The notes: a model not told the origin generated them from the letters alone. 56,071 bases of DNA from Fischerella muscicola SAG 1427-1 = PCC 73103 (GCF_000317245.1 NZ_AJLJ01000013.1:1-56071), one strand, 5' to 3'. Numbered from the stretch's first letter, positions 1-8,816 are shown. Made by a program: numbers and translations.

Positions 1-2
1 CT

Positions 3-965
3 GAAGAAAGTTACGCTGTCAACGAAAGTTTTACAGGAAGAACTGCTCTTCCACAAGAAGATGGTTTTGGTAAACCCCAATGCAGTAATGAGTTAAATGG
101 AGAGATATTAGATAACCGAAGTCAGGTTGAATATACAAAAAAATTAGGAAAAATTAGCTGTGGTCTAGCAGTTCCTTTAAATGGTCAAAGTAAAACTTAT
201 GGAGTGCTGGAAGTCATCAATAAAATTAATTTCAATACAGGAAAGCATCTAAATTGTGGTTTTACTCAAAATGAAATTTATTGGCTATCCGCTATTGCTT
301 CAGCAGTCGCTACTGCTCTTTCTAATATACGTAGGAACAGACAAAACCAACTAGAGTTAGACATTAGTAGCTTTTTAGTTAACTATCAACAAAACGAAGA
401 AAAAGCTTATGATGAGGTCGTCACTAGGCTGATATCTGAACACACTGCTTTTGAGGTATGTATATTGCGGCTCAAAAACCAAGCAGATGTTTTAGAAATA
501 CAAGCTAGAAACTATGTTTCCCGTATTCAAAATTGGGAACAGAGAAAAAATGAGGGAATTAAGTTAGGAGAAGGAATAGTAGGAAAAGTATTAGAATCGG
601 GCGAACCTTTCATAATCCCGAATATAACTAAAGAAATAGATAAATTAAAAAACAAACAGTGGGTTATAGATAATCACTTAAAATCTTTTGGTTGTTTCCC
701 ACTGATTGATCAAACAGAGGTTGTCGGCACTCTTTCTTTGTATGCTGCCTACGAATATGATTTTCACCCAAGTTGTCGGGAATTTTTGAAAAGAGTATGT
801 TATTTAATCGCTGCTTTTATAGGTAGGAAAAGAGAATTTCGTGAAGTCAATGATCAAAAGCAACCCATTAATTCGGTAAAAAAACCTGGTTCTATATATA
901 AACCTAGTCCTAAAGCCGAAAAATTTGCTGGTGATGAGGTTGCCTCTGTATCTGTAGTTGACTGA
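3..965 (+). CDS. GAF domain protein, 5' end outside window
   Basis: The reading frame is already open at base 3, so the gene starts upstream; 320 residues are visible. There is the tail of one GAF domain (the GVLEVINKIN strand is typical) and a second complete GAF domain at about visible residues 121-270, with the hallmark run GEGIVGKVLESGEPFIIPNI. GAF domains are cytoplasmic sensor modules that bind small ligands or chromophores. The last 40 residues are polar and look like a disordered tail, so no kinase or cyclase module follows. The output domain, if any, must lie upstream. Nothing in the visible part identifies the ligand. No bilin-type cysteine motif is seen in the second GAF. Confidence 0.75.
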   Translation, partial: EESYAVNESFTGRTALPQEDGFGKPQCSNELNGEILDNRSQVEYTKKLGKISCGLAVPLNGQSKTYGVLEVINKINFNTGKHLNCGFTQNEIYWLSAIASAVATALSNIRRNRQNQLELDISSFLVNYQQNEEKAYDEVVTRLISEHTAFEVCILRLKNQADVLEIQARNYVSRIQNWEQRKNEGIKLGEGIVGKVLESGEPFIIPNITKEIDKLKNKQWVIDNHLKSFGCFPLIDQTEVVGTLSLYAAYEYDFHPSCREFLKRVCYLIAAFIGRKREFREVNDQKQPINSVKKPGSIYKPSPKAEKFAGDEVASVSVVD

Positions 966-971
966 TAAACT

Positions 972-1006
972 ATAACCCTGCCTTTATACATCTGGGGCAG
1001 GGTTAT
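972..1006. terminator. Hairpin terminator between convergent genes
   Basis: An 11-bp perfect stem, ATAACCCTGCC at 972-982 pairing with GGCAGGGTTAT at 996-1006, sits just after the GAF stop codon and 16 bases before the phoD stop codon. The following sequence is T-rich on the plus strand, and it can serve both converging transcripts. Confidence 0.6.
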
Positions 1007-1021
1007 GAGATTATTTATTAA

Positions 1022-2593
1022 TTAAATTTTTTGTGCGCCTGGTTTACCGTTTTCAACTAAAAACGAAGCTAAGGTACTGACGGAGGCATTTTCCTCAGTA
1101 ATTGTTGATACAATACGGTAATCACTTTGCCAGCGATCGCGTGTAAGATTACAACGGACATAGCCTCGGTAAGCACCATCAAAAAACTTCGTGTGGGGAT
1201 TGTCACTTAAAGCTGCTTTTACAGGAGCAATGAATTCGGCTGGAAAATCTGATGTGATTGAGGTTCCCACGAACTCAGTCCCGACTGTGGCTGAATTTGG
1301 GTTTTTGAAATCCACTTTGAGGTCATATACCCAACTAGAATGAATATCTCCAGTAATTACTACTGGGTTAGAAGGTTGACGTTGAGCCAAAAAATTTAAA
1401 ATACGATTCCGTGCAGCTACGTAACCATCCCACTGATCCATGTTGAATACTCCTGAGTCTGGACGGGGATCAAAATCGTATTCAGCAAAGATAAGTTGTT
1501 GAGCAATCACATTCCAGCGTACTGAGGATTTATCTAAACCTTTTAGCAACCATTGCTCTTGTTCTTTGCCCGTCATTGTAGCTTCTCCATCAAAAGCTTG
1601 AGCGCAACGGGGCTTGAGTCCGTCATTACAAGGCTGATCAGTGCGATACTGACGGGTATCTAAGACATTGAATTCAGCTAGATCACCAAAGGTAAACCGC
1701 CGATAAAGCTGCATGTCAGGCCCATTAGGTAAGGAAAAGCGACGTAGTGGCATATGTTCGTAGTAAGCTTGGTAGGCATAAGCCCGCCGAGTTACAAACG
1801 CTTCCTGACTTTGATTTTCTTCTGGTATCAAACCAGCGTAGTTATTTTCCACTTCATGATCGTCCCAGGTAACAATCCAAGGAAACTTTGCATGAACAGC
1901 TTGCAGATTTCGGTCGGTTTTGTATTGGGCGTGACGGTTGCGGTAGTCTTCTAAGCTGACAATTTCAGAACCAATATGCTGGCGTGGTTTCTCAGGTTGG
2001 GCTGCATACTCGTAAATATAGTCGCCCAAATGCACCACTAGATCGAGTTCTTCATCCGCCATGTGCTTGTAAGCTGTGTAATAGCCGTTTTGCCAATCTT
2101 GGCAAGAAGCAAAAGCAAACTTGAGTTGCGAGATAGAAGCATTCAATGCTGGTGCTGTGCGCGTCCGTCCAATCGGGCTAACTTCATTACCCGCTCGAAA
2201 TTGATACCAATACCAACGCTCAGGTTCTAATCCACGTACATCAACGTGTACCGAGTGTGCTAGTTCAGGAGTTGCTAAGGTTTGCCCACTTCGCACAATC
2301 TTGGTCATATTTTCATCAAGGGCAACTGACCACCGCACTACAATGTTTTCTGGTGGCATTCCACCGCCATTTAGTGGATCGATCGCCAGACGTGTCCATA
2401 AGACTACACTATTTGGTAATGGATCACCAGAGGCAACACCAAGACTGAATGGATAGCGAGAAAACTTTGGTTGGGCCATTACCGGACGCCATTGGCTAGC
2501 CACCGCCAATCCCGTGAAGAATCCTGCACCTAACAGAAAATTCCGTCGTCTGCACCGGATTGGTAATAAGCGATCGCTATCCATTAGTTCCAT
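1022..2593 (-). CDS. phoD: PhoD-type alkaline phosphatase, Tat-exported
   Basis: PhoD-family phosphatase/phosphodiesterase that releases phosphate from esters outside the cytoplasm. The N-terminus has a twin-arginine signal (RCRRRNFLLGAGFF) ending near VMAQ, followed by the PhoD N-terminal domain and the metallophosphatase domain. Metal-site motifs are visible in order: ASCQDWQNGYY, HLGDYIYEY, WDDHEVENNY and TGDIHSSW. The length, 523 residues, fits the family. The frame is open 23 codons further, to 2662, but I chose the ATG at 2593: a G-rich stretch lies just before it and a Pho-box-like repeat with a -10-like TATGTT occupies the longer version. Regulation by phosphate starvation through PhoB/SphR is inferred from that repeat. 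Confidence 0.9.
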   Translation of the reverse strand: MELMDSDRLLPIRCRRRNFLLGAGFFTGLAVASQWRPVMAQPKFSRYPFSLGVASGDPLPNSVVLWTRLAIDPLNGGGMPPENIVVRWSVALDENMTKIVRSGQTLATPELAHSVHVDVRGLEPERWYWYQFRAGNEVSPIGRTRTAPALNASISQLKFAFASCQDWQNGYYTAYKHMADEELDLVVHLGDYIYEYAAQPEKPRQHIGSEIVSLEDYRNRHAQYKTDRNLQAVHAKFPWIVTWDDHEVENNYAGLIPEENQSQEAFVTRRAYAYQAYYEHMPLRRFSLPNGPDMQLYRRFTFGDLAEFNVLDTRQYRTDQPCNDGLKPRCAQAFDGEATMTGKEQEQWLLKGLDKSSVRWNVIAQQLIFAEYDFDPRPDSGVFNMDQWDGYVAARNRILNFLAQRQPSNPVVITGDIHSSWVYDLKVDFKNPNSATVGTEFVGTSITSDFPAEFIAPVKAALSDNPHTKFFDGAYRGYVRCNLTRDRWQSDYRIVSTITEENASVSTLASFLVENGKPGAQKI

Positions 2594-2666
2594 ATTGCCC
2601 CCATTGGTAGTATTAATCAACTCGTTTCTAGGTAATTCAACCACGCAAAACGAACATACCAATCTA

Positions 2667-2696
2667 TGACCAAATGGGGTTTAAGGTAATGTTAAA
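2667..2696 (-). promoter_or_regulatory. Possible Pho box upstream of phoD
   Basis: Read on the minus strand there are three 8-mers with an 11-base period: TTTAACAT, CTTAAACC and TTTGGTCA, each separated by 3 bases. The first two approach the cyanobacterial PhoB/SphR repeat YTTAAYYW; the third is weak. A TATGTT hexamer lies 8-9 bases further on, where a -10 would be expected for a PhoB-activated promoter. The match is imperfect. Confidence 0.4.
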
Positions 2697-2743
2697 GTTG
2701 CTATAGATATTAAATTAATTAACTGTGAATTAATCTTTAATTA

Positions 2744-3403
2744 GTGATCAAAATTACTCATAAATTATTCGCTAAGTGGTGGCAATTGCTCGAATCTTTG
2801 CAAGTAGAGGAAATCGCTGCTAAACAAGTTTTTAATCAACTAGTTGCAGCTTACTCAAGTCCAGGTCGCTACTATCACACCTTAGAACATATTCAGCATG
2901 TACTAGATACAATAGATACTTTTAAACATCAGATGCAAGATTTTTCTGCGGTTCAATTTGCCGCCTGGTTTCATGATGTTATATATGACACTCAGGCACA
3001 AGATAATGAACAACAGAGTGCGAGCTATGCTGCTGAATTTTTAAAACATTTGGGACTTTCTGATCGTATTATTACTAAAACCACCAGTCTAATTTTAAAC
3101 ACCAAACATCATCAAGCCGAACCAGATGATTTTGATGCTCAGGTGCTGTTAGATGCAGATTTAGCAATTTTAGGTAGCAATCCACAACATTATCGTCAAT
3201 ATGCACTCTTGATTCGTCAAGAATATGCGTGGCTGGCAGATACAGAGTTTCTTACAGGAAGAAAGCAAGTTTTGCAGCAGTTTTTACACAGAGATCGTAT
3301 TTACTTGACACAATTAATGTTTTGGAAACTGGAATCAACTGCTCGTAAAAACCTCAAAGCAGAACTCATGTGGATTGAGCAGATTTCTGAATCAATTCAA
3401 TGA
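2744..3403 (+). CDS. HD-domain metal-dependent phosphohydrolase
   Basis: A 219-residue HD-superfamily protein of the COG4339 type (predicted metal-dependent hydrolase; substrate unknown). Visible features are the RYYHTLEHIQHVL helix, the HD pair in AAWFHDVIYD at about residues 78-87, and a late aspartate in LLDADLAILG, which together form a one- or two-metal site. The start is a GTG with no strong ribosome binding site. The 3' end overlaps the convergent TetR gene by 38 bases. No partner gene explains its role here; the phosphatase on the other side is divergent. Confidence 0.75.
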   Translation: MIKITHKLFAKWWQLLESLQVEEIAAKQVFNQLVAAYSSPGRYYHTLEHIQHVLDTIDTFKHQMQDFSAVQFAAWFHDVIYDTQAQDNEQQSASYAAEFLKHLGLSDRIITKTTSLILNTKHHQAEPDDFDAQVLLDADLAILGSNPQHYRQYALLIRQEYAWLADTEFLTGRKQVLQQFLHRDRIYLTQLMFWKLESTARKNLKAELMWIEQISESIQ

Positions 3404-3989
3404 TGGCATCAATGATGCGATCGCCTTTCATCGGTATAATATTTTCCCCGTGTAGCACTTCCTGCGTAATGTGGAAATAGACTGAAGATCCAACTAAAAT
3501 TCTAGCTATTGCCTCTGGATCACTGATTTTAAGTTCTGGATAAGACATCAAATATTGAGTGAGAGTTTCCAGAGATGGTTTGATCATAGAACTAACACAA
3601 ACTTGAGCTAACTCCGGAAAACGACCAGATTCCCCAATTAACACACGCATAAATGCACAATGTTCTTGGTCAGTACTCATCTGCTCTAAAGCTCTAGTTG
3701 CTATCTGGCGCAAAACTTGCAATGGCTCCCCTTCCAAAGGTTCGCTACCAAAAATCAACTGAAACTTTTTGTGAGCCAGTCGCTCAGTCATTGCTTTAAA
3801 CAATGTTTCTTTATCTGCAAAGTGGCTATAAACAGTAGCTTTAGAAACGCCTGCTGCTGCTGCTACTCTATCCATGCTTGTACCAGCGAAGCCATGCGCC
3901 AGAAACTCTTGCATTGCTCCTTGAAAAATTTGTTCTACTTTCTCAACTGAAGTCTCACGCTCCATTTCATTTACTTTTGCACGTACCAT
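3366..3989 (-). CDS. TetR/AcrR-family transcriptional regulator
   Basis: A 207-residue TetR repressor. The N-terminal helix-turn-helix is clear at about residues 18-60 (GFAGTSMDRVAAAAGVSKATVYSHF, read as two helices and the turn), and the C-terminal ligand-binding region is divergent as usual. The gene points away from devBCA, 469 bases from devB, and three near-identical 19-bp palindromes lie in front of devB, so local repression of the exporter is the obvious hypothesis. No copy of the palindrome lies near this gene's own start, so autoregulation is not apparent. Its inducer would probably be a compound exported by DevBCA. Confidence 0.85.
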   Translation of the reverse strand: MVRAKVNEMERETSVEKVEQIFQGAMQEFLAHGFAGTSMDRVAAAAGVSKATVYSHFADKETLFKAMTERLAHKKFQLIFGSEPLEGEPLQVLRQIATRALEQMSTDQEHCAFMRVLIGESGRFPELAQVCVSSMIKPSLETLTQYLMSYPELKISDPEAIARILVGSSVYFHITQEVLHGENIIPMKGDRIIDAIIELIQKSAQST

Positions 3990-4348
3990 TTTTTTGCTGA
4001 TTCCTGCTATGTACCAATTTGGGAATGTGGGCTTTGAAATTCTCCCCGTTGTGGCTCCTGGATTGAAATGGCAATGGTTAAAGGGTCAAATATCAAGCTA
4101 TTAACCCTTATGCCTTCACCTTTCTCCTTTATATCTTTACACCCTCAACAGCTCATACCCTATTTTTTCCATAGATATTGTCTATATATCACTATCTATT
4201 GATATTTAAAAAGAGAAACACGGACATGACAATAGATTTCTGGAGAAGTCAGGATTATCAGCAATGAATATTTTTTCCCTTTAACCCTTAACCTTTTCCC
4301 TAATCTACCCCATGCCGTGTTTGTTAAGAAACTGCAAGGAATTTGACT

Positions 4349-4367
4349 AAACTATACAGTTTAGTTT
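4349..4367. promoter_or_regulatory. Palindromic operator 1 (probable TetR site)
   Basis: AAACTATACAGTTTAGTTT differs by one base from the near-perfect palindrome AAACTAAACAGTTTAGTTT found at 4424. Its centre is at 4358. It immediately follows a TTGACT hexamer, so a bound repressor would block RNA polymerase. Confidence 0.6.
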
Positions 4368-4387
4368 TTTCTATTATAGTACTTGCA

Positions 4388-4411
4388 AAACTAAACTGTT
4401 CGGTTTAGTTT
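4388..4411. promoter_or_regulatory. Palindromic operator 2 (probable TetR site)
   Basis: AAACTAAACTGTTCGGTTT at 4388-4406 matches the reverse complement of operator 3 at 17 of 19 bases, and a further GTTTAGTTT half-site reaches 4411. Its centre, near 4397, is 39 bases from operator 1 and 36 bases from operator 3. Confidence 0.6.
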
Positions 4412-4423
4412 AGTAATATCAAA

Positions 4424-4442
4424 AAACTAAACAGTTTAGTTT
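4424..4442. promoter_or_regulatory. Palindromic operator 3 (probable TetR site)
   Basis: AAACTAAACAGTTTAGTTT has 9-base arms that are exact inverted repeats around one central base (4433). It ends 16 bases before the devB ATG, so it overlaps the likely 5' leader. Confidence 0.65.
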
Positions 4443-4458
4443 TAAGGGTATAAATGCC

Positions 4459-5802
4459 ATGCTACAAAACTTCAAAGATGGTTCTTTTCTCCCACCATCG
4501 ATTTTTCGTCCCTCAATAGCGATCGCAGCAATTGCAACATTAGCTGTAGGTGGCATCAGTGTTTATGCGATGCAGCAATCCCGCAGTGCTGAACAACAGA
4601 AAGCCCAACAACAGCTAGTGCAAATACCAGAAGTAAAAACAGTCACAGCCTTGGGTAGGTTAGAGCCAAAAGGAGAAGTGGTTAAACTCTCTGCACCTGC
4701 TTCCACAGAAGGAAGTCGGGTAGAGCAACTGTTGGTGAAAGAGGGAGATACAGTCAAACAAGGGCAAGTGGTGGCAATTTTAGACAGTCGCGATCGCCTA
4801 GCAGCCGCCTTAGAAGAAGCTAAAGAAGCAGTGCAAGTAGCCGAAGCTAATCTGTTGCAAGTCAAAGCAGGCGCAAAACAAGGTGAAATCGCAGCACAGT
4901 CAGCAGAGATCGATCGCTTGCAAGTAGAAAGAGAAACCCAAATCACAGCCCAAAAAGCTACTATCGCTCGTCTTGAAGCAGAAAAAAACACACAAACAGA
5001 AGCACAGAAAGCAACTATCGCGCAGTTGCAAGCACAGCTAGATAATGCTCAAGCCGAAGATCAACGTTATCAAAGCCTGTATCAAGAAGGAGCAATTTCG
5101 GCATCTTCCCAAGATAGCAAGCGTTTAACTTTGCGAACAGCCCAACAACAACTAGCAGAAGCACAAGCAAATCTCAAGCGCATTGAAGAATCTTTACAAG
5201 AACAATTAGCAGAAGCAAAAGCAAACCTAGCACGTATTCAAGCATCTGGACAAAAACAAATTGAATCAGGTAAAGCAACACTGAATCGAATCGCCGAAGT
5301 GCGTCCCACAGATATTGCAGCAGCTCAAGCCGAAGTAAATAAAGCCGTAGCATCAGTCAAAAGAGCAGAAGCCAACTTAAAACAAGCTTATGTGCGATCG
5401 CCCCAAGATGGTCAGGTTTTCAAAATATACACCCGTCCTGGTGAATTAATATCTAATGACGGGATCGCCGAAATTGGGCAAACTGGTCAAATGTATGCAG
5501 TAGTGGAAGTTTACCAAAGTGATGTTAGCAAAGTGCATCCTGGACAAAAAGTCCGCTTAGAAAGTGATTCTATTCCTGGTGAATTATACGCAACCGTAGA
5601 AAGAATTGGTTGGCAAATCCAACGCCAAAACGTCATCAACAGCGATCCCTCCAGCAACATCGACGCCAGAGTCGTAGAAGTTCACGTGCAGTTAGATAAA
5701 GCCTCCAGCCAGAAAGCAGCCAAATTCACCAACTTGCAAGTCAAGGCGGTGATTGGGGAACAGGGATCAGGGACAGGGGATCGGGGACAAGGAAGAAAAT
5801 AA
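4459..5802 (+). CDS. devB: DevB-type membrane fusion protein of ABC exporter
   Basis: HlyD/DevB-family periplasmic adaptor of 447 residues, linking the DevCA inner-membrane pump to an outer-membrane channel. It has one N-terminal membrane segment (about residues 18-37), a first biotinyl-lipoyl half (RLEPKGEVVKL ... VEQLLVKEGDTVKQGQVV), a long Gln/Ala/Glu-rich coiled coil at about 110-300, and a second half ending in the beta-barrel (AYVRSPQDGQVFKIYTRPGE). DevBCA exports heterocyst glycolipids in Anabaena, but cyanobacteria have several paralogues and this TetR-linked copy may move something else. The last 14 residues (EQGSGTGDRGQGRK) are encoded by a G-rich intergenic-type repeat and look acquired. 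Confidence 0.85.
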   Translation: MLQNFKDGSFLPPSIFRPSIAIAAIATLAVGGISVYAMQQSRSAEQQKAQQQLVQIPEVKTVTALGRLEPKGEVVKLSAPASTEGSRVEQLLVKEGDTVKQGQVVAILDSRDRLAAALEEAKEAVQVAEANLLQVKAGAKQGEIAAQSAEIDRLQVERETQITAQKATIARLEAEKNTQTEAQKATIAQLQAQLDNAQAEDQRYQSLYQEGAISASSQDSKRLTLRTAQQQLAEAQANLKRIEESLQEQLAEAKANLARIQASGQKQIESGKATLNRIAEVRPTDIAAAQAEVNKAVASVKRAEANLKQAYVRSPQDGQVFKIYTRPGELISNDGIAEIGQTGQMYAVVEVYQSDVSKVHPGQKVRLESDSIPGELYATVERIGWQIQRQNVINSDPSSNIDARVVEVHVQLDKASSQKAAKFTNLQVKAVIGEQGSGTGDRGQGRK

Positions 5803-5879
5803 CCACTAAAAACTAAGCAATCCTCAATTCCCAATCCTCAATCCTCTACTTCCTATCCCCAATCCCCGATCCCCGATTC
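5755..5879. repeat. G-rich/C-rich short repeats spanning devB end
   Basis: GGGGAACAGGGATCAGGGAC-like G-rich copies inside the end of devB are mirrored after the stop by C-rich copies (CCCAATCC, CCCCGATCC) up to 5879. The same sequence type recurs at 26245-26340 and 29375-29405. Confidence 0.6.
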
Positions 5880-5891
5880 CTAAAAACCATC

Positions 5892-7073
5892 ATGATTGGA
5901 TTTATTCAACAATTACAGCGACGTACACCTTTGGGATGGCTGCAACTCAACCGCCATAAAAGCCGTTTTTTAGTCGCATTATCTGGTATAGCCTTTGCTG
6001 ATTTGTTGATGTTCATGCAAACAGGCTTCCAAACTGCCTTATATAACAGTAATACCAGAATGCATCGCAGCTTAGAGGCAGACATTGTTTTAATGAATCC
6101 TCAAGCGCGTAATATTGCCAACTTATCTACATTTACCCGACGACGACTATTCCAAACAATGGACGTACCAGGGGTGAAGTCAGCAGAACCAATGTACATC
6201 AACACCATTTCTTGGAAAAATCCCCAAACTCGCAAAGAGACAATGGTTTTGGTGGCTGGCTTTAATCCAGATGTACCCGCATTTAATTTACCAGAAGTCA
6301 ATAGCCAACTGGATAAAATTAAACTACCCGATACAGTGTTATTTGATCAGGGTTCGAGGGGAGATTACCAAGAAGCGATCGCCCAAATTGAACAAGGTAA
6401 AACAGTCACTACTGAAATCGAGCGCCGGACAATTACCGTTAGTGGGTTATTTCAAATCGGGGCTTCCTTTATCGCCGATGGTAGTTTAATTACTAGTGAT
6501 CAGAACTTTTTGCGGATGTTTCCCAGACGAGAAACCGCGAGCGTCAACTTAGGATTAATTCAAGTTCAACCAGGCTATGATCCGCAACAAGTAGCAATAG
6601 CTTTGCAAAAACATTTGGCCAATGAACCAGATGTCAAAGTTTTAACCAAAGAAGAATTTGTGAAATTTGAGGAATATTATTGGCAAACTAATACTGCGAT
6701 CGGCTTTATCTTCAGCTTGGGTGTGTCAATGGGATTTATAGTCGGCGTCATTATCGTTTATCAAGTTCTTTCCACCGATGTTAATGCCCATATGAAAGAA
6801 TACGCCACCTTCAGAGCAATGGGTTATCAAAACCGCTACTTACTGAGTGTGGTATTTGAAGAAGCCATCATTATGGCAATATTAGGCTTTATACCTGGAT
6901 TTGCTATATCTACGGGACTCTACGCTCTAACGCGCAGTGCAACAAATTTGCCACTATACATGACCTTAGCACGAGCATTACAAGTACTAATTATGACAAT
7001 AGTTATGTGTATGATTTCGGGTGCGATCGCCACTCGCAAAGTCTTAGCTGCTGATCCCGCAGATATGTTTTAG
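5892..7073 (+). CDS. devC: DevC-type ABC exporter permease
   Basis: 393-residue FtsX/MacB-like permease of the DevC family. It has an N-terminal membrane anchor after TPLGWLQLNRHKSRF (about residues 25-45), a large extracytoplasmic domain (about 50-265), and three C-terminal membrane segments (about 272-297, 320-345 and 355-380) ending in RKVLAADPADMF, a typical DevC terminus. It forms the membrane channel with the DevA ATPase and docks DevB. It lies 89 bases after devB and 64 bases before devA, so the three genes form one operon. The intervening bases are short repeats. Confidence 0.9.
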   Translation: MIGFIQQLQRRTPLGWLQLNRHKSRFLVALSGIAFADLLMFMQTGFQTALYNSNTRMHRSLEADIVLMNPQARNIANLSTFTRRRLFQTMDVPGVKSAEPMYINTISWKNPQTRKETMVLVAGFNPDVPAFNLPEVNSQLDKIKLPDTVLFDQGSRGDYQEAIAQIEQGKTVTTEIERRTITVSGLFQIGASFIADGSLITSDQNFLRMFPRRETASVNLGLIQVQPGYDPQQVAIALQKHLANEPDVKVLTKEEFVKFEEYYWQTNTAIGFIFSLGVSMGFIVGVIIVYQVLSTDVNAHMKEYATFRAMGYQNRYLLSVVFEEAIIMAILGFIPGFAISTGLYALTRSATNLPLYMTLARALQVLIMTIVMCMISGAIATRKVLAADPADMF

Positions 7074-7120
7074 TTTGTCATTTGTTATTTGTCATTTGTC
7101 ATTAGTTATTGGTCATTTGT
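7074..7120. repeat. Heptamer-type repeat, TTTGTCA variants
   Basis: Tandem near-copies of TTTGTCA/TTTGTTA fill most of the devC-devA gap. Short tandemly repeated heptamers are common between genes of filamentous cyanobacteria. Confidence 0.55.
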
Positions 7121-7137
7121 GCTGACTTACTTAAAAT

Positions 7138-7821
7138 ATGGTTATTTCTGTTAAAAATCTCAATCACTATTTCGGTAAAGGACAACTTCGCAAACAAGCG
7201 TTATTTGATATCAATCTAGAAATTAACGCTGGTGAGATTATTATTATGACAGGCCCTTCTGGTTCAGGGAAAACTACTCTACTAACCTTGGTTGGTGGAT
7301 TGCGTTCTGCTCAGGAAGGGAGTTTGCAGGTTTTGGGGAGGGAACTGTGTGGTGCAAATGATAAACAACTGACGCTAGCACGACGTAGTAATGGTTATAT
7401 TTTCCAAGCGCATAACCTGCATGGTAGTTTAACAGCTGTGCAGAACGTCAAGATGGGGTTAGAACTACACCATGAACTTTCCCCAAAAGAAATGTATACC
7501 CGCGCCGCCGAAATGTTGGAGATGGTAGGGTTGGGAGAACGTCTGAATTATTATCCTGATGATTTATCAGGAGGACAAAAACAAAGAGTGGCGATCGCTC
7601 GTGCTTTGGTGAGTCATCCGAAAATAGTCCTTGCAGATGAACCGACGGCGGCGTTAGATAGTAAATCTGGTCGAGATGTAGTTAATTTGATGCAGAAGCT
7701 AGCAAAAGAGCAGGGTTGTACTATTCTTTTGGTGACTCATGACAACCGGATTTTGGATATAGCCGATCGCATTGTTTATATGGAAGATGGTAGGCTCGCA
7801 AATGCTCCTGTGGCTGCATGA
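7138..7821 (+). CDS. devA: DevA-type ABC exporter ATPase
   Basis: 227-residue ATP-binding subunit that powers the DevBCA exporter. Walker A is GPSGSGKTT (about residues 39-47), the Q-loop region follows at GYIFQAHNL, the signature is LSGGQKQR (about 143-150), Walker B is IVLADEP (about 165-171), and the switch histidine is in LLVTHD. It resembles the LolD/MacB ATPases and is full length. It is the last gene of the operon; the next gene runs in the opposite direction. Confidence 0.92.
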   Translation: MVISVKNLNHYFGKGQLRKQALFDINLEINAGEIIIMTGPSGSGKTTLLTLVGGLRSAQEGSLQVLGRELCGANDKQLTLARRSNGYIFQAHNLHGSLTAVQNVKMGLELHHELSPKEMYTRAAEMLEMVGLGERLNYYPDDLSGGQKQRVAIARALVSHPKIVLADEPTAALDSKSGRDVVNLMQKLAKEQGCTILLVTHDNRILDIADRIVYMEDGRLANAPVAA

Positions 7822-7958
7822 TTTGTGGAATTAAAGGGGGATTGTAACTAAGGTAAAGTGACCAATATTAATTCAGTTAAAACTGATGAGTACATTAAAT
7901 TAATACATGAGAGCTATTTAGATTATTAACTACTAGTTAAAAATTGCTAATTCTACAG

Positions 7959-8642
7959 CTAATTCTGCAATTTAAATGTGATGCCATAATGGTAGGGGTG
8001 CAAATCAACTTGCTGCACTGCTACAAGTCTTTGAGTTGCTGCTTTTACAATTGACAGTAGCTTTTGTGGGGAAATGCGTAGTTCGGTTTTAGGTCCTCGT
8101 GGTTTATCTAACCAAATAGTGTCTTCACGTGGAATTGATCGCCAGTTAACCACTGAAAAATACCCATTTGGTTTGAGTAAACTGACAATTTGACGGACAA
8201 ACTCTACAGGATTTGGTAACCCGTGAAAAGTGCTATGAATCGTGATGTAGTCAAACTGATTTGTAATTACTTGTGGGATAGCAAGGATATCTTGGTTCAA
8301 AAATAGACAGTTGGAAACTTCTTGTGCAGCTTGTTGAGCTTGAGCAAGGATGGGAAAATCAATATCAACACCAACAACAAGTGCTGGTTTTACTATTTGT
8401 GCCGCAGGAATAGTAAAGTGTCCGTATCCACAACCTAGATCAAGCACAGACATACCTGATTGCAAGCCCATAATTTTTAGAGTTGTTTCCGGCTGAGACC
8501 ACAACTTTACCCACCAGTCACGATCTGGCATGGATGTTGCAGGTAAGCACCCTCCTTGCTGTCTATTTATCCAATTTATCCAGGTTGGATCATTTCCAGG
8601 TGCAGAAATGGGCGATGGACAACGTTGTTCTGTAGATATCAT
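7959..8642 (-). CDS. Class I SAM-dependent methyltransferase
   Basis: 227 residues. The SAM-binding motif I is SVLDLGCGYGHF (about residues 65-76), followed by the acidic motif II VVGVDIDFP and a post-motif FDYITIHSTFHGL. The 60-residue N-terminal part with a Trp-rich WWVKLWSQPE region is not a known domain to me. The substrate cannot be read from sequence. It stands alone: devBCA converges from the left, and the next minus-strand gene upstream is 174 bases away with no shared theme. Confidence 0.75.
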   Translation of the reverse strand: MISTEQRCPSPISAPGNDPTWINWINRQQGGCLPATSMPDRDWWVKLWSQPETTLKIMGLQSGMSVLDLGCGYGHFTIPAAQIVKPALVVGVDIDFPILAQAQQAAQEVSNCLFLNQDILAIPQVITNQFDYITIHSTFHGLPNPVEFVRQIVSLLKPNGYFSVVNWRSIPREDTIWLDKPRGPKTELRISPQKLLSIVKAATQRLVAVQQVDLHPYHYGITFKLQN

Positions 8643-8816
8643 GTTCTGAAATCTTTAATAATTAGTGAATTGGTTTTGTCTTAGTTACTTCTCTTGGTTA
8701 TCTGAAGACTTTACGCAACTACACTGGAGAATTCATTTTCAGAAGAACATAAAATATCTTGGATATGCTTGTAAACCAAAGGAGCATCCAGTCAAAAGCA
8801 CGAGTAACTCTATGAT

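Larger units (their letters stand above)
3990..4458. other. Regulatory gap between tetR and devB
   Basis: This 469-base gap has no credible gene. The half near devB (4349-4442) carries the three palindromic operators. The half near tetR is A/T-rich, with short self-complementary runs around 4165-4205 (ATAGATATTG, TCTATATATC) and no clear promoter hexamers. A TTGACT at 4343-4348 directly abuts the first palindrome and could be a -35, but no well-spaced -10 follows. Confidence 0.5.

Noticed and set aside
4563..4991. Minus-strand 142-codon frame inside devB
   Set aside because: Shadow of the coiled-coil coding sequence; Ser/Cys/Ala-rich composition typical of antisense reading.
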